Source: Nymphaea colorata
Lineage: Eukaryota > Streptophyta > Magnoliopsida > Nymphaeales > Nymphaeaceae
Direction: 5' to 3'
Assembly (NCBI RefSeq): GCF_008831285.2
Contig: NC_045144.1
Coordinates: 5,286,075-5,350,074 of the forward strand
Length of the DNA stretch: 64,000 nt
Part shown: positions 45,045 through 56,863 of the stretch, one piece after another
Position numbering within the stretch: position 1 is the stretch's first letter
Layout: every line of letters begins with the position of its first letter
The notes under the pieces: model-generated
What the model was told of the DNA's origin: nothing
Seen by the model: the letters and a program-made list of their open reading frames with translations, nothing else
Database searches by the model: none
Program-made: the position numbers and the translations under genes

Positions 45045-46239
45045 AATGCCTAATGATGCGCAAGTATCAGGATTAAAAAAAATTATCAAACATATAATAT
45101 TTAAAAAAATAAAGTAAAAAGTAAAAAAAAAACGTAAAAAAAAAAATCAGTCACACCCATACACTAATGCTGTGAAATCAGGGGCGAAGCCAAGATAGGG
45201 CCCACTTGGGCCTATAACCCACCTCAATTTTTTTTTAAATTTATATGTAAATTTTATATAAAAACTTTAATTTGGCTCTTTTCAAATTTCACTTGTTTTA
45301 TATAAAAATTTTGAAAAATGATATTTCGACCGTAATCAAAATTTTAAAACTTTAATTCGGCTCTCATCATGAAAAACTTCTAGATTTACCCCGGGATGAA
45401 ATCAATATATTAAGCGACACATGTTGAGGATCAAAGGCCCTTCTTAGATAGAGGAGGATGATGTGGGCTTTTGTTCATGCTCAAGTCGTATAATCCTTCC
45501 ATTCACCCAAAAGAAAGATATTTGAAAGGCTTTTTTTGGATATATAATTGACATGTAACTTGGTTGTTAATGCATTATAATTTAAAAATTAGCTTCAAAA
45601 GGCTAAGCAACTATGACTTAACGTTTCCTTCACGGAGCCCTTTTCTTTAAGCTAATGCATGCATATATGGACTTAGCTCAACCATGTTTATGGACTTGGC
45701 TCAACCATGTTTATGTTTATGTTCAGCGAACTTAACCTTAATTTTTTTTAAACCCCCTTTTTTTTATGTTTACTTAAATCGTTTTTTTCACTTTAACTTT
45801 TTTTTAACATTTTTGTATGTTTACTTAATATTTTCTTGGTCCTTTGCCAATACGACGCACCAATGATATGGGTTAACGTTTATTACTTTTTATTCAAAAT
45901 TAATTTAAAAGATTTATGTTACTTTTGTAATTAAAAATTGTAAAAAATAACAAATACGAGATATGGCACGATGCTGCAAACTAATTTTACAGTATATCAA
46001 GGAAATAAAACATTAAAATGTTTCAAAGACATTAAATCATTAAAAAAAAAACAGAATACAAAACTAAAGTGCTTGTGCCCTGATGGGTGCAGATGCGCTG
46101 CACCGGGCATGATGCTATGATGCGTGCGCATGCGCATCACACGCGGTCAGGTGCAGTACGCATCATCCCCATGATGCGATGCACTAGATGCGTGTGCATG
46201 TCGGCATTTTTATTGTGTAAGGGGCATTTTTGTTAGGGA
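45045..46239. other. Intergenic with CAGGGGC element and GCAT-rich tract
   Basis: Contains the repeat at 45179-45394 (listed separately). 46080-46205 is a low-complexity tract of GATGCG/GTGCAT/CATGCGCA words with many overlapping short palindromes. No gene recognised. Confidence 0.4.
45179..45394 (+). repeat. Dispersed CAGGGGC-family element
   Basis: Starts ATCAGGGGCGAAGCCAAGAT and ends near TTCTAGATTTACCCCGGG, with the shared core (TTTATATGTAAATTTTATAT, TTTTGAAAAATGATATTTCG, TTTAATTCGGCTCTCATC). Confidence 0.75.
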
Positions 46240-46550
46240 GCTACTTAGCCCTTAATAATGGCATTCGAAATTCTCATCGATAAGTTTAAGTTTAAGATAG
46301 TACCTTCTAAGATTTGAACAGAGAACTTAGCAACAACATTTTCTATCAAACTCGACTTGTTGCATTACACATCACTTGATATATATATATATAAAAGCAG
46401 CTTACTTAGCCCTTAATAATGGCATTGGAAACACTCTTGGATACGTTTACGTTTAAGATAGTACCTTCTAAGATTTGAACAGAGGACTTAATAACAACAT
46501 TTTTCTATCAAACTCGACCGGCTGCATTACCCATTTACCCATCACTTGGA
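46240..46550 (+). repeat. ~140-bp direct repeat pair
   Basis: CTTAGCCCTTAATAATGGCA through GATAGTACCTTCTAAGATTT, TTTCTATCAAACTCGAC and CACATCACTTG-like ends occur at about 46245-46380 and 46403-46550, roughly 90 percent alike, separated by a short (TA)n. Confidence 0.85.
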
Positions 46551-46574
46551 GACAACTAAAATGCCCCCATTTCT

Positions 46575-47245
46575 TTTTTGGTGCATATTATCGTTGGTAC
46601 TAATCGGCACCGGGCTGGGCCGCCGCCGACACGGACCCGGGCCCCGGTACCGCTTGTTCTTTTCATTTTCTCTCTTCGGAGAAAGCTTCCACACAGGCGA
46701 ATCTTGCCCTTCGCCGCTGCCGACTCTTTAGCCTCCTGCCTGCCCACCCGTCGCCGTCGTCGCCACTCGCCATCGCGACCGTCGCCACTCGATGGTGCTG
46801 CCTCCTGCCCTCCCCTGAAATTTCCTCCGCCTGATTCAGTGATTCCTTGACTGCCTGCGGCTGCTGCAGCCGTCGCCACTCGCCGGTGTTGTCGCTGTCA
46901 CCGTCGCCCCTCGCGGCTCCCTCCTTGCCGGACGCCGAACGCCCTCCCCCGATTCTCCCTTTGCAAGATGCTCCTCAGTCCTCATGGTTGCCTCCCTGCT
47001 GGACGTCACCCCTCGTAGGCTCGTAGCTGCCTCACTTGCCGGACGCGACCGCCCTTGCCGGATGCTGCGTCGCCTTCGGCGGGAGTCTCCCCTCATGCCG
47101 TCGGGCATCGACTGAGAGCCTGAGACAGACTTACAGGACGGGCTCGTGTTGGACTAGGTGATGTTGGCCCAGTACCTGGTACCCGCCCTTTCAAGGTAGG
47201 CCAGGCAAGTGCCCGGGCTGACCTGTAGCTGGCCGGCCTGATTTT
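46575..47245. other. GC-rich island, origin unclear
   Basis: Abrupt GC-rich block, full of CCGTCGCC/TCGCCACTCGCC and TTGCCGGACGC words. It opens with CTAATCGGCACCGGGCTGGG and GACCCGGGCCCCGGTACC, a near-palindromic GC cluster. Several overlapping ORFs on both strands (46556-47108) look compositional and match no family. It could be a decayed retroelement leader or captured gene 5' end. Confidence 0.4.
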
Positions 47246-48231
47246 CAGGTCTACTTGGTGTGCACAATACAGTATGCTACCTCGATAATACCGTCAGCCA
47301 AAGCACAGCCTCCATTACTTCCCAATACAATCAGCTCCTATATCATAGCCATATGGGGATTCCTTTGGGTGTCTAGCTCGTCCCTGCTTTCGCTAACTGA
47401 CGGCCCTTTTTCTGTTGTTCATTCTTTATTTTCCGTTTTCTTCCAAACCGTGGGCTCCCTACAAGATCGAATACGCATTTACGCACGTTAAACAAAAGTT
47501 ATGAAGAAAATGAAAAAACTACATTAAAATAAGTGATCTTGAGATTCGGTGTAAAGCACATGAAGTGAATGAAAAGTAAACCTAAAAAAATGGGTCAATT
47601 CAATGTAGAGGGGCTAAACTAGAAATTGTTCATGAACAGGATTAAATTAATCTTTTTAAATTTAGACAGACAAAATATCATTTTTCAAACTTTTTATATA
47701 AGAAAAGTAAATTGTTTTAAAATTGACATGTAACTTTTTTTAGGGGGTCAGGGCCCCTGCGCCCACTTCTAAGCAGTGGGGATGTGGGGAAGTGAAAGGA
47801 TTAAAGCAAGGGCTGGGTTGTAGGCCACTGTCAACATGAGTCCATTAAAATTTTGATTGAATTGCTTAGGATTACAATGTGATAACTCAAAAATTACATG
47901 GAGTGCTTACACCAAAACTGGACCTCTTGGTTTCGCCACTGATTAAAGTCAATCCTTCGAGGGCATTTTGTTTTTAAGTTTATTTATTGTTTTGTCAACA
48001 GCAATTTCGTCCTTGACAAATTTTTTTTTGGTTGGGGTTTCTCCCGTTAATTTGGTGGGGGGTGTGGTTCTTTGGTTCTTCCTTATTAAGTTCAATGGGA
48101 TGGACAAGTTCAATGGGATGGACGTCAGATTGCTCTTAGTACAAGAGGAAAGAAGGTTCCGTAACAAGGAAAACTTGTTTGCTTTTCCATGAAATTATGA
48201 ATTGTATGATACAAATAGAAAAGTGAGGTCC
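47246..48231. other. Intergenic with inverted CAGGGGC-like remnant
   Basis: 47640-47775 carries the core phrases in reverse orientation (ATATCATTTTTCAAACTTTT, AATTGACATGTAACTTTTTT, GTCAGGGCCCCTGCGCCC). GTTCAATGGGATGGAC is directly duplicated at 48091-48122. No gene recognised. Confidence 0.45.
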
Positions 48232-48239
48232 CTTAAGCA

Positions 48240-48939
48240 TAGGGAAGTACAACGAGTAAGTCGGGCTCGAGTTCTACTAGCTCAAACTTGAGTGAGTTAC
48301 ATATATCTCCGCTTGAGCTTGACTCGAGGTTTATGAGGTAGGGCTTGAGCTTTAGTACCTTAATTGAGCCTGAGCTCAAGCTCGACTCGTTTAAGCAGGC
48401 GTCTCTTAATATATATTTTATGTTTTTCAACTGACCAATGTATGATGAACTATTTTATCTTCCAACAAAAGGATGTACATGGGAGGATGCCCCCCTCCCA
48501 AAATGGGTACTTATAGAGAGTACTTATAGAGAGGTAAAACCTCAGCTCTATACAAAAATGATAAAAAAACCATAGGAAAACCAATAAAGAGCACATCTAT
48601 GCACCAAACATCTGGATTCTCTATAGAGCATGTTTAAGTTTGAAACACACAATATCTTGCACTAATTTGCAAAATGTTCTCTCCAACTTACCTTAAAATA
48701 AAGTTAAATTTTCCATATTTTAATTTAGGCTATTTTAAGTTTTTGAAATTACTAAAATAAGTACTAGTGTTAAACAAGTCTAATCGAGTTTAATTGAGTC
48801 GAGTTCATCCAAGTCAAACTTGACTCATTTACAAACTCGATCAATCAAGCTCGAACTGGACTCGTTTAACTAACGAGTCGAGTTTAACTGAGACACTTCA
48901 AGTCGAGCCCAAGTTGGCTAGACTAGTTGAACATCCCTA
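48240..48939 (+). mobile_element. Non-autonomous hAT-like element (700 bp)
   Basis: Left end TAGGGAAGTACAACGAGTAA; right end, read on the minus strand, TAGGGATGTTCAACTAGTCT. Both continue with GGGCTCGA/GAGCTCAAGCTCGACTCG-type repeats on either side. Flanking 8-mers CTTAAGCA and CTTCGACA agree at 5 of 8 positions, as an aged 8-bp hAT duplication might. No transposase coding. Confidence 0.6.
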
Positions 48940-48947
48940 CTTCGACA

Positions 48948-49704
48948 ATCTAATTGTTCACCATTCATGAGTGAGAATGAGGAGTACCAATGATCAATGT
49001 TATCATGCTTGTAGCTTTGCCTTATATATGTAGGCATTTTCTAAGCTGATGGCCTGTTACGAAGGATGTAGCATAGCTGGTTGGAACGGTAGATCAGTAA
49101 AAGTCTGGTTTTTAGTTTGATTTTTATGGCTGCTACTTCTTTTACAAACAATGTGTGATATTCTAGTTGAGTGGGTGCACCACTTTTGAAGTGAATCCTG
49201 AAGCAGTCCTAAAACTTATGAGTAGGGGGAAAGGGGAAGGTGCTTCAGCCCTTTTAGGTTTTTCCCCCAAGCCTTGATAATAATATTTCTTTATAAGTAA
49301 TTCAAAAGTCAGGCCCAGGATAAGATTGCAGTTGCAGCTCCGACTAGACAAACGATCCACGTTCTTTTGAATGTCTAGTAAGTCTGATCCAGGAAATAAA
49401 TATGGAGAAAAAATATTTCCTGTAAAAGAAATTTATGAATTTAAGTGTTTTAGGATATGAGGACATAGGTGTTTATTTGTCAAATTTTCCTTTTCATAAT
49501 TTGCCTTTGTGAGGAGGATCCTTGTCAGAATAGTCAATGTTGTATACCAATTTGATCTTAGACAACCAAGTAGTGTGCAGTATTCTGGGTTTAATTAAGA
49601 GAACATCCACATGCCTTTTTACCAAAACAATTGATGATAATCCCTCCTCTCGGCCTCCGACTGATCTCTCTAGAAATTAAGTTCGAAAGGAATAGCATGA
49701 ACCT

Positions 49705-49707
<3 letters not shown>
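48948..49707. other. Intergenic, nothing recognised
   Basis: No gene-like content. Confidence 0.4.

Positions 49708-49783
<76 letters not shown>
49708..49783 (+). repeat. (TA)n microsatellite
   Basis: Pure TA run of about 37 units; self-complementary, so prone to cruciform formation and assembly error. Confidence 0.95.
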
Positions 49784-49785
<2 letters not shown>

Positions 49786-50592
49786 AAATCAGCTTGCCAA
49801 CGTTCATGGCCGGATGGTTTGCAACGTTGAAAACATGGCATGCAAAGGATGCATTCCATAGCAAAAAGTATAGTCAATCAAATGCCATTGTGGAATGCAC
49901 CATTTACTATAGTTTTTATTGTCACAAAATTTAAAAAGAAAACCATCCAATTATGAACATTGGTCGAGTGATTTCAATTCCTTCCTATATATATATATAT
50001 ATATATATCGATCATTGTTTTTTGCTTCAGTATATAATTGCGTTTGCAAATTCATGCTCCATATTAATATGATTCAAAATTTAAGGACAATTCTGATATG
50101 ATTCTGGAAGCTATCCAACAAATTCACATTCTGATCTGGTGAAAATGAGATACAAAAATGAAAGTAAGCACCGCTGTGGCAATAATGACAACAAAGTGAT
50201 TGCAGGAAACCTTCCCAACGGGCATGCAGTTGTCGCAAAAGCAGTATCTCAAATTTAGCTGATTGCTAAAGACATAAGGAGCATTGCTTCGGAATATGGC
50301 CAGATCGGCAGGTCGGAGCTTTGACAAAGACAATGAGTTTGCCTTTCAAATCGGAAAACGGAATCGAGCAGGAACAATTGAAACTGCAGAGCTAGTGAAA
50401 AGAAAGAATGGTGATTTTGTTTTTGCTATGGTTCCTGGACAGATGGGTAGTTAGTCCCGCTTGAATCTTTGACTCTCTGCTGACAATGATGGAATCTAAT
50501 GGAGACTTGAGGAATACGGCGGCTTCACCGCGGCGATGGACTCTTCTTCATTAGCACTTTTAAGAAGGAGAGGAGAAGAGAGTAGAAGGAAA

Positions 50593-50594
<2 letters not shown>
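49784..50594. other. Intergenic with short (TA)n
   Basis: A further (TA) run at 49986-50008. Short ORFs here have no family resemblance. Confidence 0.45.

Positions 50595-50673
<79 letters not shown>
50595..50673 (+). repeat. (TA)n(GA)n compound microsatellite
   Basis: About 25 TA units followed by about 14 GA units. The same TA-then-GA arrangement recurs at 63583-63661. Confidence 0.95.
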
Positions 50674-50675
<2 letters not shown>

Positions 50676-51049
50676 ATAGCTGCATAACGATACATGCTTT
50701 GCTTCAACGGGAATTAGTTCTTGCGTTGTGAATTTGGTGATCTCAATCATTTATAGGCTTCACTGGCTTCCCTCGATGAATAACCTCATGGTAAGAAAGG
50801 GAGGGCGATTTATGCAAGGGTGGAGTCAGAAAAGGGACACTAAATATATAATTGACAAATTTTTAATTGATCATGAGGCAATGATCCAGATCTCATGGGG
50901 CTACTCCATATAATTGGACACAAGTTCACTTAAGTATCAATACTAAATTAACATTTCAAAGATTGAGTTTCTTGGAGCATACACCCCATGGAGCCCATAC
51001 CTCCCTCTACCCCTGGATGTATGGCCACCTTCCAACATCTCCCGCCTTT
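50674..51049. other. Intergenic, nothing recognised
   Basis: No gene-like content. Confidence 0.4.
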
Positions 51050-51760
51050 CCATTTGTTCTGCCTAGTTTGCTCTTATTATTGCAGCTTCCCCTTACTTGC
51101 TGCGAGGTTTTGCTTCATACAACATATTCATCCTCTTGAGATCTCCTTAGTTCGGATTTAGCTTTCATAGTCACAAATATCGAATACTCATATTTAATAT
51201 GTTGTATAAAAAATTTCCCATGATTCCTTTTATCAAGAGGTCTTGCAATCATACTAGAATTAGGTCAAATAATATATACTAACATCCATTTTTCATGAAT
51301 ATAATGATATTCAATCATTATATATCTAACTTTCAAACGATTTGCTCCATTTCTTTGGTTGCTTGATTGTCAGAGTATGATTGCCATGATTCACATTCAA
51401 TAGAGGATCTGTCCAAACATCAAATGTGGATGCAGCATGAAAACTAATATATTTTGCTTCCTATGTGTGTCACATCATACACCTTTTTTTTTGCAAGACC
51501 ATGCTATGGCTACACCTCCAAATAAAAAATATATATCATGATGTTTTAGTATCATGCATCTTGCATCCATCAAAACACCATCTATATGTTCGACTAGTTC
51601 TAAATTATCAATTTGATTGCCTGACTGCAACCCTTTTGATCCCTCCAAGTATATGAAAAATATTTTTTTGTAGCTCGTCAATAAGGCTAGTTTGGATGAT
51701 TTTGGTGGCAACTAATAAAATCTATGGAAAAATTATTGCTTGGTCATATATCTAGTATAG
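51050..51760 (-). pseudogene. Ty1-copia RNase H remnant
   Basis: Minus-strand frame 51711..51475 reads DARCMILKHHDIYFLFGGVA and IAWSCKKK, matching the copia RNase H start (family pattern ST.GY.F..G.A..W.SKKQ). Then, after stops and a shift, EAKYISFHAAS (family EAEYIA...A) around 51440. Further degraded sequence continues to about 51050. Confidence 0.65.
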
Positions 51761-53479
51761 AATATGATAAGTTACGTATCAGTTGAGCATACAAAATATT
51801 AATTTTGGGTTCTCTTTTTTTTAGGACAGTCTACTCAAGCTCACTTCTTGCGCAACAGAAATCCCAATCAATTTACACTGACACATTCTAATCTTTAATA
51901 TATATTTGTTATATCTTTCTTGGTAAAGAAATAACAACGTTGCTTTTCTATCACAGGTGATTTTTATGCTGAAAATATACGAGGCTTCACCCACATTTTT
52001 TATTTCAAAATTCTTATATTACAAATATTTCTTTTTTTGATAGATATCGACTAAATATCATTTCAAATTAATAAGTTACCATCTATATAAATTAAGTGAT
52101 AAGCTGCAAAACAGCTTCCGACTATTTCGAAAGAAACTTAAGCCTTTTCAAACACATACACAATGGTCAAACATGTTTTCTACATAGTTGATCTTTAGTG
52201 ACTGCTTTACAAGGGCCAATACCACTGACGACTAGGATATACTATATAAAGATATGTTTTAACTTATATACTTTTTGTTGATGATTTTTATTGACATATC
52301 ATTTTGGTTCTCATGTTGATAGTTCCATTGAGTTACCATCTAAGGAGGTAGTTTTCACTTTCATTTGCATAAATGGAAATCATCATAACCTATTATGGAT
52401 AAAATGACTCTAATTGAAACCAACCTGACAGACAACAGATGAATAAGTTTTTGAACAAACAATTCTTTCATATTTTTGGAAGAACCTCTTAGTCACTGTT
52501 CTTACTTTACTTTTAGTGATGGAGCCATCCAATTTAAACTTTTTCTTTAATATCTGTGTAACCAATGAATTTTCTTTCTTCTATAAGATTTGACACTTCT
52601 TAGACTTTATTTTTTTCTATTGATTCTATCTTTGCATTCATTACACATCCATTTTGAATTGTCACTCAAATATTGAAAAATTATTGGTAATTTCATCTAG
52701 ATCTATAATGACGCAATTTCTATGTCAAATAATAGGTACTATTTTTTTAAATAAAAGAGATAAGCACATTAACTTTTTGGAAGGATTGGGGAGTGCCCAA
52801 ATGATGTACAAAATTTGCACCATGAGTTGAGTCATTCGACCACATGATGAGGTCCATCTAACCTAATCTTATAGGTTGTTTTTATGCTCAGACATGAATA
52901 AAAACAAAACTGGTCTATTTAGACATACTCTAGAGCAATTATACGGAGTACAAGAACACCACATACTAAGCAATGGTCCATAATGTAGGAGAGATCACTC
53001 TCCAATACAAGTATGTGCCATGCTTGGAAGCATGTGGGTGAAGTAGAGCACATGGTTAAACCACAAAAAAGTAGGAGGGAAGTAGTGATAAAGAAAAAGA
53101 AGAGAGGCAATCATTGCTAAACTGTGCTCAAGAAGAGAAAGAACATAGGAAAGTAAATGAAGTTGAATACATGATGAAGAAGAGAGCAATGTGTAGATAA
53201 AAAAAATGCTTTCCAATCTGTTACCCTTAGATATTTCACACTTAAATAGTGTGTGGACTCCTAATTAATTATTGATAAAAGAAGAAAATAATAAATCATT
53301 AGCCATATATGATTATGATATTTCCTTCGCCAGTTGCATACGTCTAGCTAAGTTGACCCATAACATATTCTGATAATCCTTAATTATTCTGCATATACCA
53401 TCATCTAAACTTCTCGAGCCTTCTAATATTCTTCTATGCTCTCCCTCAAACTGGCACGTATAGTTTTCTAATTTCAAGA
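51761..53479. other. Probable decayed copia or intergenic sequence
   Basis: AT-rich, no conserved domain read with confidence. Overlapping minus ORFs 52919-53216 lack family resemblance. Given flanking copia remnants on both sides, part of this is likely retroelement relic. Confidence 0.3.
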
Positions 53480-54720
53480 TCAGATTTTAAGAAATGAATT
53501 GTTTATGCCCAAGTGCTTTGGTAAGTGTATCTGCTATTTGATTCTGGCTTGATATATGAACAATTTGAAGTAGGTTTGAACTGACATTGTCTCTAACCAC
53601 ATGGCAGTCCACCTCACTGTGTTGTGTTTTGGGTGCTCAGGAAATACAAAATTTGAAGCAATATACCATGGCATTATCGTCACAAAATAGATTTATTGGA
53701 GGTAAGGATTTAAGGTAAACATCACTTAGCAAGACTTTTGTTCACTTCAGTTTGTAGACCACATTGGCCATTGACCGATATTCGACTTTTGCCGATGACC
53801 TCGACACAACTTGATATTTTTTAATCTTCCATGAGACTAGATTATCTCTTAAAAATATGCAATAACCAGAGGCCAACCGTTGAGTCTCTACATACCCCTT
53901 AATTGGCATCCTAAAATTCTCTTAGGTGTAAACTATTTTTTGTTTTAACAATATATCATGTCCTAGATTTTCTTTTTCAAATATTTCACTATCTTTAGCG
54001 CTGCATCCATATGTAAAGTTTGTGCATTTACTTGCTCAATACATGTGCAACATACAAAATATCATTAGACCTAGTAATGGTTATGTAAATTAATCTTCCT
54101 AATAACATGTGATAAGATGAAGAATCTTTCAATGACTCTACCTTTTCAGCTGACAACGATAGATGCTGAGCCATGGGCATATCAGCCGGTCGAACATTCA
54201 GATATCCCACTTCTTCCAGTATATCAATGGTGTATTTGCATTAAAAAATGAAAATGTTATCCTTAGATCATGCCAATTCAATTTCTAGAAAGTATTTGAG
54301 AATTTCTAAATCCTTTATATGGAACTTTCCGAGGTGATATAGTTGAAGTTCGCAATATTCTTCTCATTAAATAATCTTTTCATTATTACCTACCATAATG
54401 AAGTTATCTTCATACACTGACATGATCAAGATGAGCATTTTTTTGGAGAATAAAGAGGGGGTAGTTGGCTCTTGACTACACAAAGCCATAACTCAATAAT
54501 GGAGTAGAAAACTTGGAAAACCAGCACCTAAGAGCTTGTTTTAGCCCGTACGAAGACTTTTGTAGTGTGCAAAAACATTTCTCTTCCTCACTTCCATAGC
54601 CTGGTGGAAATGTCATGTAAATTTTTTCCACTAAGTTGCATGGGGGAAGGCATTGTGGACATCAATTTGATATAAAAACTCCCTCCTTGTGCATAGCCCT
54701 TAGCAACTAATCCGTTTTTT
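53480..54720 (-). pseudogene. Ty1-copia RT-RNase H remnant (minus)
   Basis: Reading leftward on minus: LAKG-like RT start, QIDVHNAFPHATW, the catalytic-loop remnant VYEDNFIMVGN (family YVDDhhhhG) near 54395, MGYLNVRPADMPMAQHLSLS and HMLLGRLIYITITRSNDILY (54210-54028). Then RNase H VVSRSSAKVEYRSMANVVY (about 53780) and HSEVDCHVVRDNVSSNLLQI, IADTLTKAL (about 53520-53625). Many stops and frameshifts. It covers only the RT-RNase H half of pol and stops where the plus-strand protease-integrase fragment begins. Confidence 0.85.
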
Positions 54721-54730
54721 CGATTCTTAT

Positions 54731-55790
54731 GTGAATGAAGATGGAAGTTGGTATCCATATTCAGGAGTTACTCACCATATAACCAACGATCTCAATAATC
54801 TTTCTATTCATGCTCCTTATCAAGGTATAACATCAAAACTGCAGGAGGTTCAGGTTTGTGTATTTCTCATATTGGTGATTTATCATTTCAGAATTTTATT
54901 ACTCAGATTTTTCTTAAAGATATTCTCTACGCTTCTATTGTTAGAAGAAACCTCCTTTCTATGAATAAATTTGCCAAGGATAATGGAGTGTTCTTAGAGT
55001 TCCATCATAATTATTTTTGTGTAAAGACTCAGGAAACTGGAGCTGAGTTGTTGCGGGGTGACAACAACAAGGGGTTACATCGGCTTCAATTAGACTGAGT
55101 TACTAAGGAGGCTCACGTTGGAGAAAAGGTGACTATCGAGCAGTGGCACCAATGCTTTGGCCACCCTGATTTCAAAGTCATTCAACAGATTATTAGTAGT
55201 TTTAATTTACCATTTTCTCAGAAGTTGAATTTAAATAAAGTTTGTGTCTCTTGTCAGCAAGAGAAAAATTTTAAACTGTCATTTAATGGTTCTTGTGAAC
55301 ATTTTTTCTGAACCTATAGATCTGACATATTCTGATGTGTGAGGCCCTGTACCTGTTATCAGTTTTGACCGTTATAGATATTATGTCATATTTGTGGATG
55401 CTTTATCTCAATTTACTTTGGTTTATATGCTTTCCTGCAAAATTTGATGTTGGTGATGTGTTTCGGGCATTTAAAACAAAGTTGAAAATATTTTTGAAAG
55501 GAAAATCAAATATTTACAAACTAATGGAGGAGGCAAATATCAGATCTTGGGAACATGTTTAAGAGAAGAAGGAATTACCCACCAAATTTCATGCCCACAT
55601 ACTCATGAGCAAAATGGAGCCGCTGAACACAGACATCGGCATATTGTTGACTCCAGGTTATGTTAGTTGTCTCAGTCAGGAATTTCTACCAAGTACTGGA
55701 CCTTTGCTTTTAATACTGTTGTCTAACTTATGAATCACATGCCTACAATCATTCTTAAGCATGGTGTTACCTACCTGGTTAATAATGGAC
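54731..55790 (+). pseudogene. Ty1-copia protease-integrase remnant (plus)
   Basis: Starts with SWYPYSGVTHHITNDLNNLS, the protease motif with the catalytic Asp of DSGATHH replaced by Tyr. Next are FLKDILYASIVRRNLLSMNK, the GAG-pre-integrase zinc finger (QWHQCFGHPDFKVIQQI, then CVSCQQEK) and integrase core pieces (PIDLTYSDV-stop-GPVPV, YYVIFVDALSQFTLVYML, HEQNGAAEHRHRHIV). Interrupted by stops and shifts. RT is missing. Confidence 0.85.
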
Positions 55791-56168
55791 CGGGCTCGTC
55801 TTCCTTAGCTAGAAGTAGTAGAAGGCCTTCTCATTACGAGGTGGTGTTGAGGGAATGAATGTGTTTGCAGTGGTTGTCATGCAATGACATGCTAGATCTT
55901 AGTGTCGTCATATAGGCAGTTGTGGATGGTTGCATGATACAACAATATGAAAGGAACGAAGTGAACCATTACTTGCTCGGTTTCGGCTCGAGTTGCATGG
56001 AAGACTCTGCAGGAGGTCCATCGGCCTGAAATCGTTGCTACTACCTATTGCACTTGTTTGGTTCTAGTGTCACTAAAACTTCTATTCAGAAAAGCAGGCT
56101 CAACAGGGGGCTTGCCTCGGTCATCCTGCAGCTAAAAGGTAACCTCATTTTTGGTTGTGCACGAGTCT
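55791..56168. other. Unassigned, left flank of copia element
   Basis: Moderate GC, no domain recognised; possibly further retroelement sequence. The last five bases AGTCT (56164-56168) are the left target site duplication of the next element. Confidence 0.4.
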
Positions 56169-56476
56169 TGTGAAAATTTGCTTGTGGAAGAGGTAAATGA
56201 GCGTTGATCTAGATTGAGGAAAGAAAGAAAGGAGTTGTGAACCGAGAGAAACAGAGAGAAATAGAAGAGAAAAATTGCTTCATACTTTTCATTGAACTTT
56301 CACACTTATATACAAAAATTGGTACAAGGTTTCAATAACGTTTGGTTCATCTTATCCCACAACTATTGAGTTTATCCAATGCTGTAGCTTCACGCAAGTT
56401 CGTCCAAATCAAATCCTTATTGTTAAGATAAAGAGCGAATAAGGAGGAGATGAGATAAGGGAAATCTTTTTTAACA
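56169..56476 (-). repeat. Copia 3' LTR (left, 308 bp)
   Basis: Starts TGTGAAAATTTGCTTGTGG and ends GAAATCTTTTTTAACA; aligned with 61534-61858 throughout. TATA motif CTTATATA (minus TATATAAG) at about 56305. On minus, the polypurine-type stretch TTTGAGGGGGTG lies just before it. Confidence 0.95.
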
Positions 56477-56842
56477 CACCCCCTCAAACTGAGCGTAGAG
56501 ATTTTTTACACTCGGTTTGGATAGAAGATGGTTAAATGATTCCTTGCCTAAGGCCTTAGTGAATAAGTCCGACAGTTGATCTTTGCTCTTAATGTAACTG
56601 GTTTTTACTAGACCTTGATTTATTTTTTCTTGCACCACATGACAGTCTAAATCTATATGCTTAGTACGTTCGTGAAAAACTGGATTGGTTGCAATATGTA
56701 TGGTAGCCTGATTGTCACAATATAGATTTGCCGGTTGTGAATGTCTCATGCCTAGATCCGTTAACAGGAATTTCAACCAAGTCACTTCATATACTGCATT
56801 TGCCATTGCCCTGTATTCTGCTTCTGCAGAGGAGCGTGACAC
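56477..56842 (-). pseudogene. Copia RNase H
   Basis: Minus frame from 56842 reads SRSSAEAEYRAMANAVYEVT, LYCDNQATIHIATNPVFHER, TKHIDLDCHVVQEKINQGLV and DLFTKALG, the full C-terminal part of copia RNase H with the DNQ-A and HID motifs intact, ending at a stop at the LTR border. It is separated from RT upstream by a stop. Confidence 0.9.
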
Positions 56843-56863
56843 TGTGGGCTGTTTTTTTGTCTT

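Noticed and set aside
46556-47108. R/G- and P/S-rich ORFs in the GC island
   Set aside because: Low-complexity translation of GC-rich repeats in several frames; no family resemblance.
49677-50750. ORFs rich in YIYIYI and SLSLSL
   Set aside because: Translations of TA and GA microsatellites.
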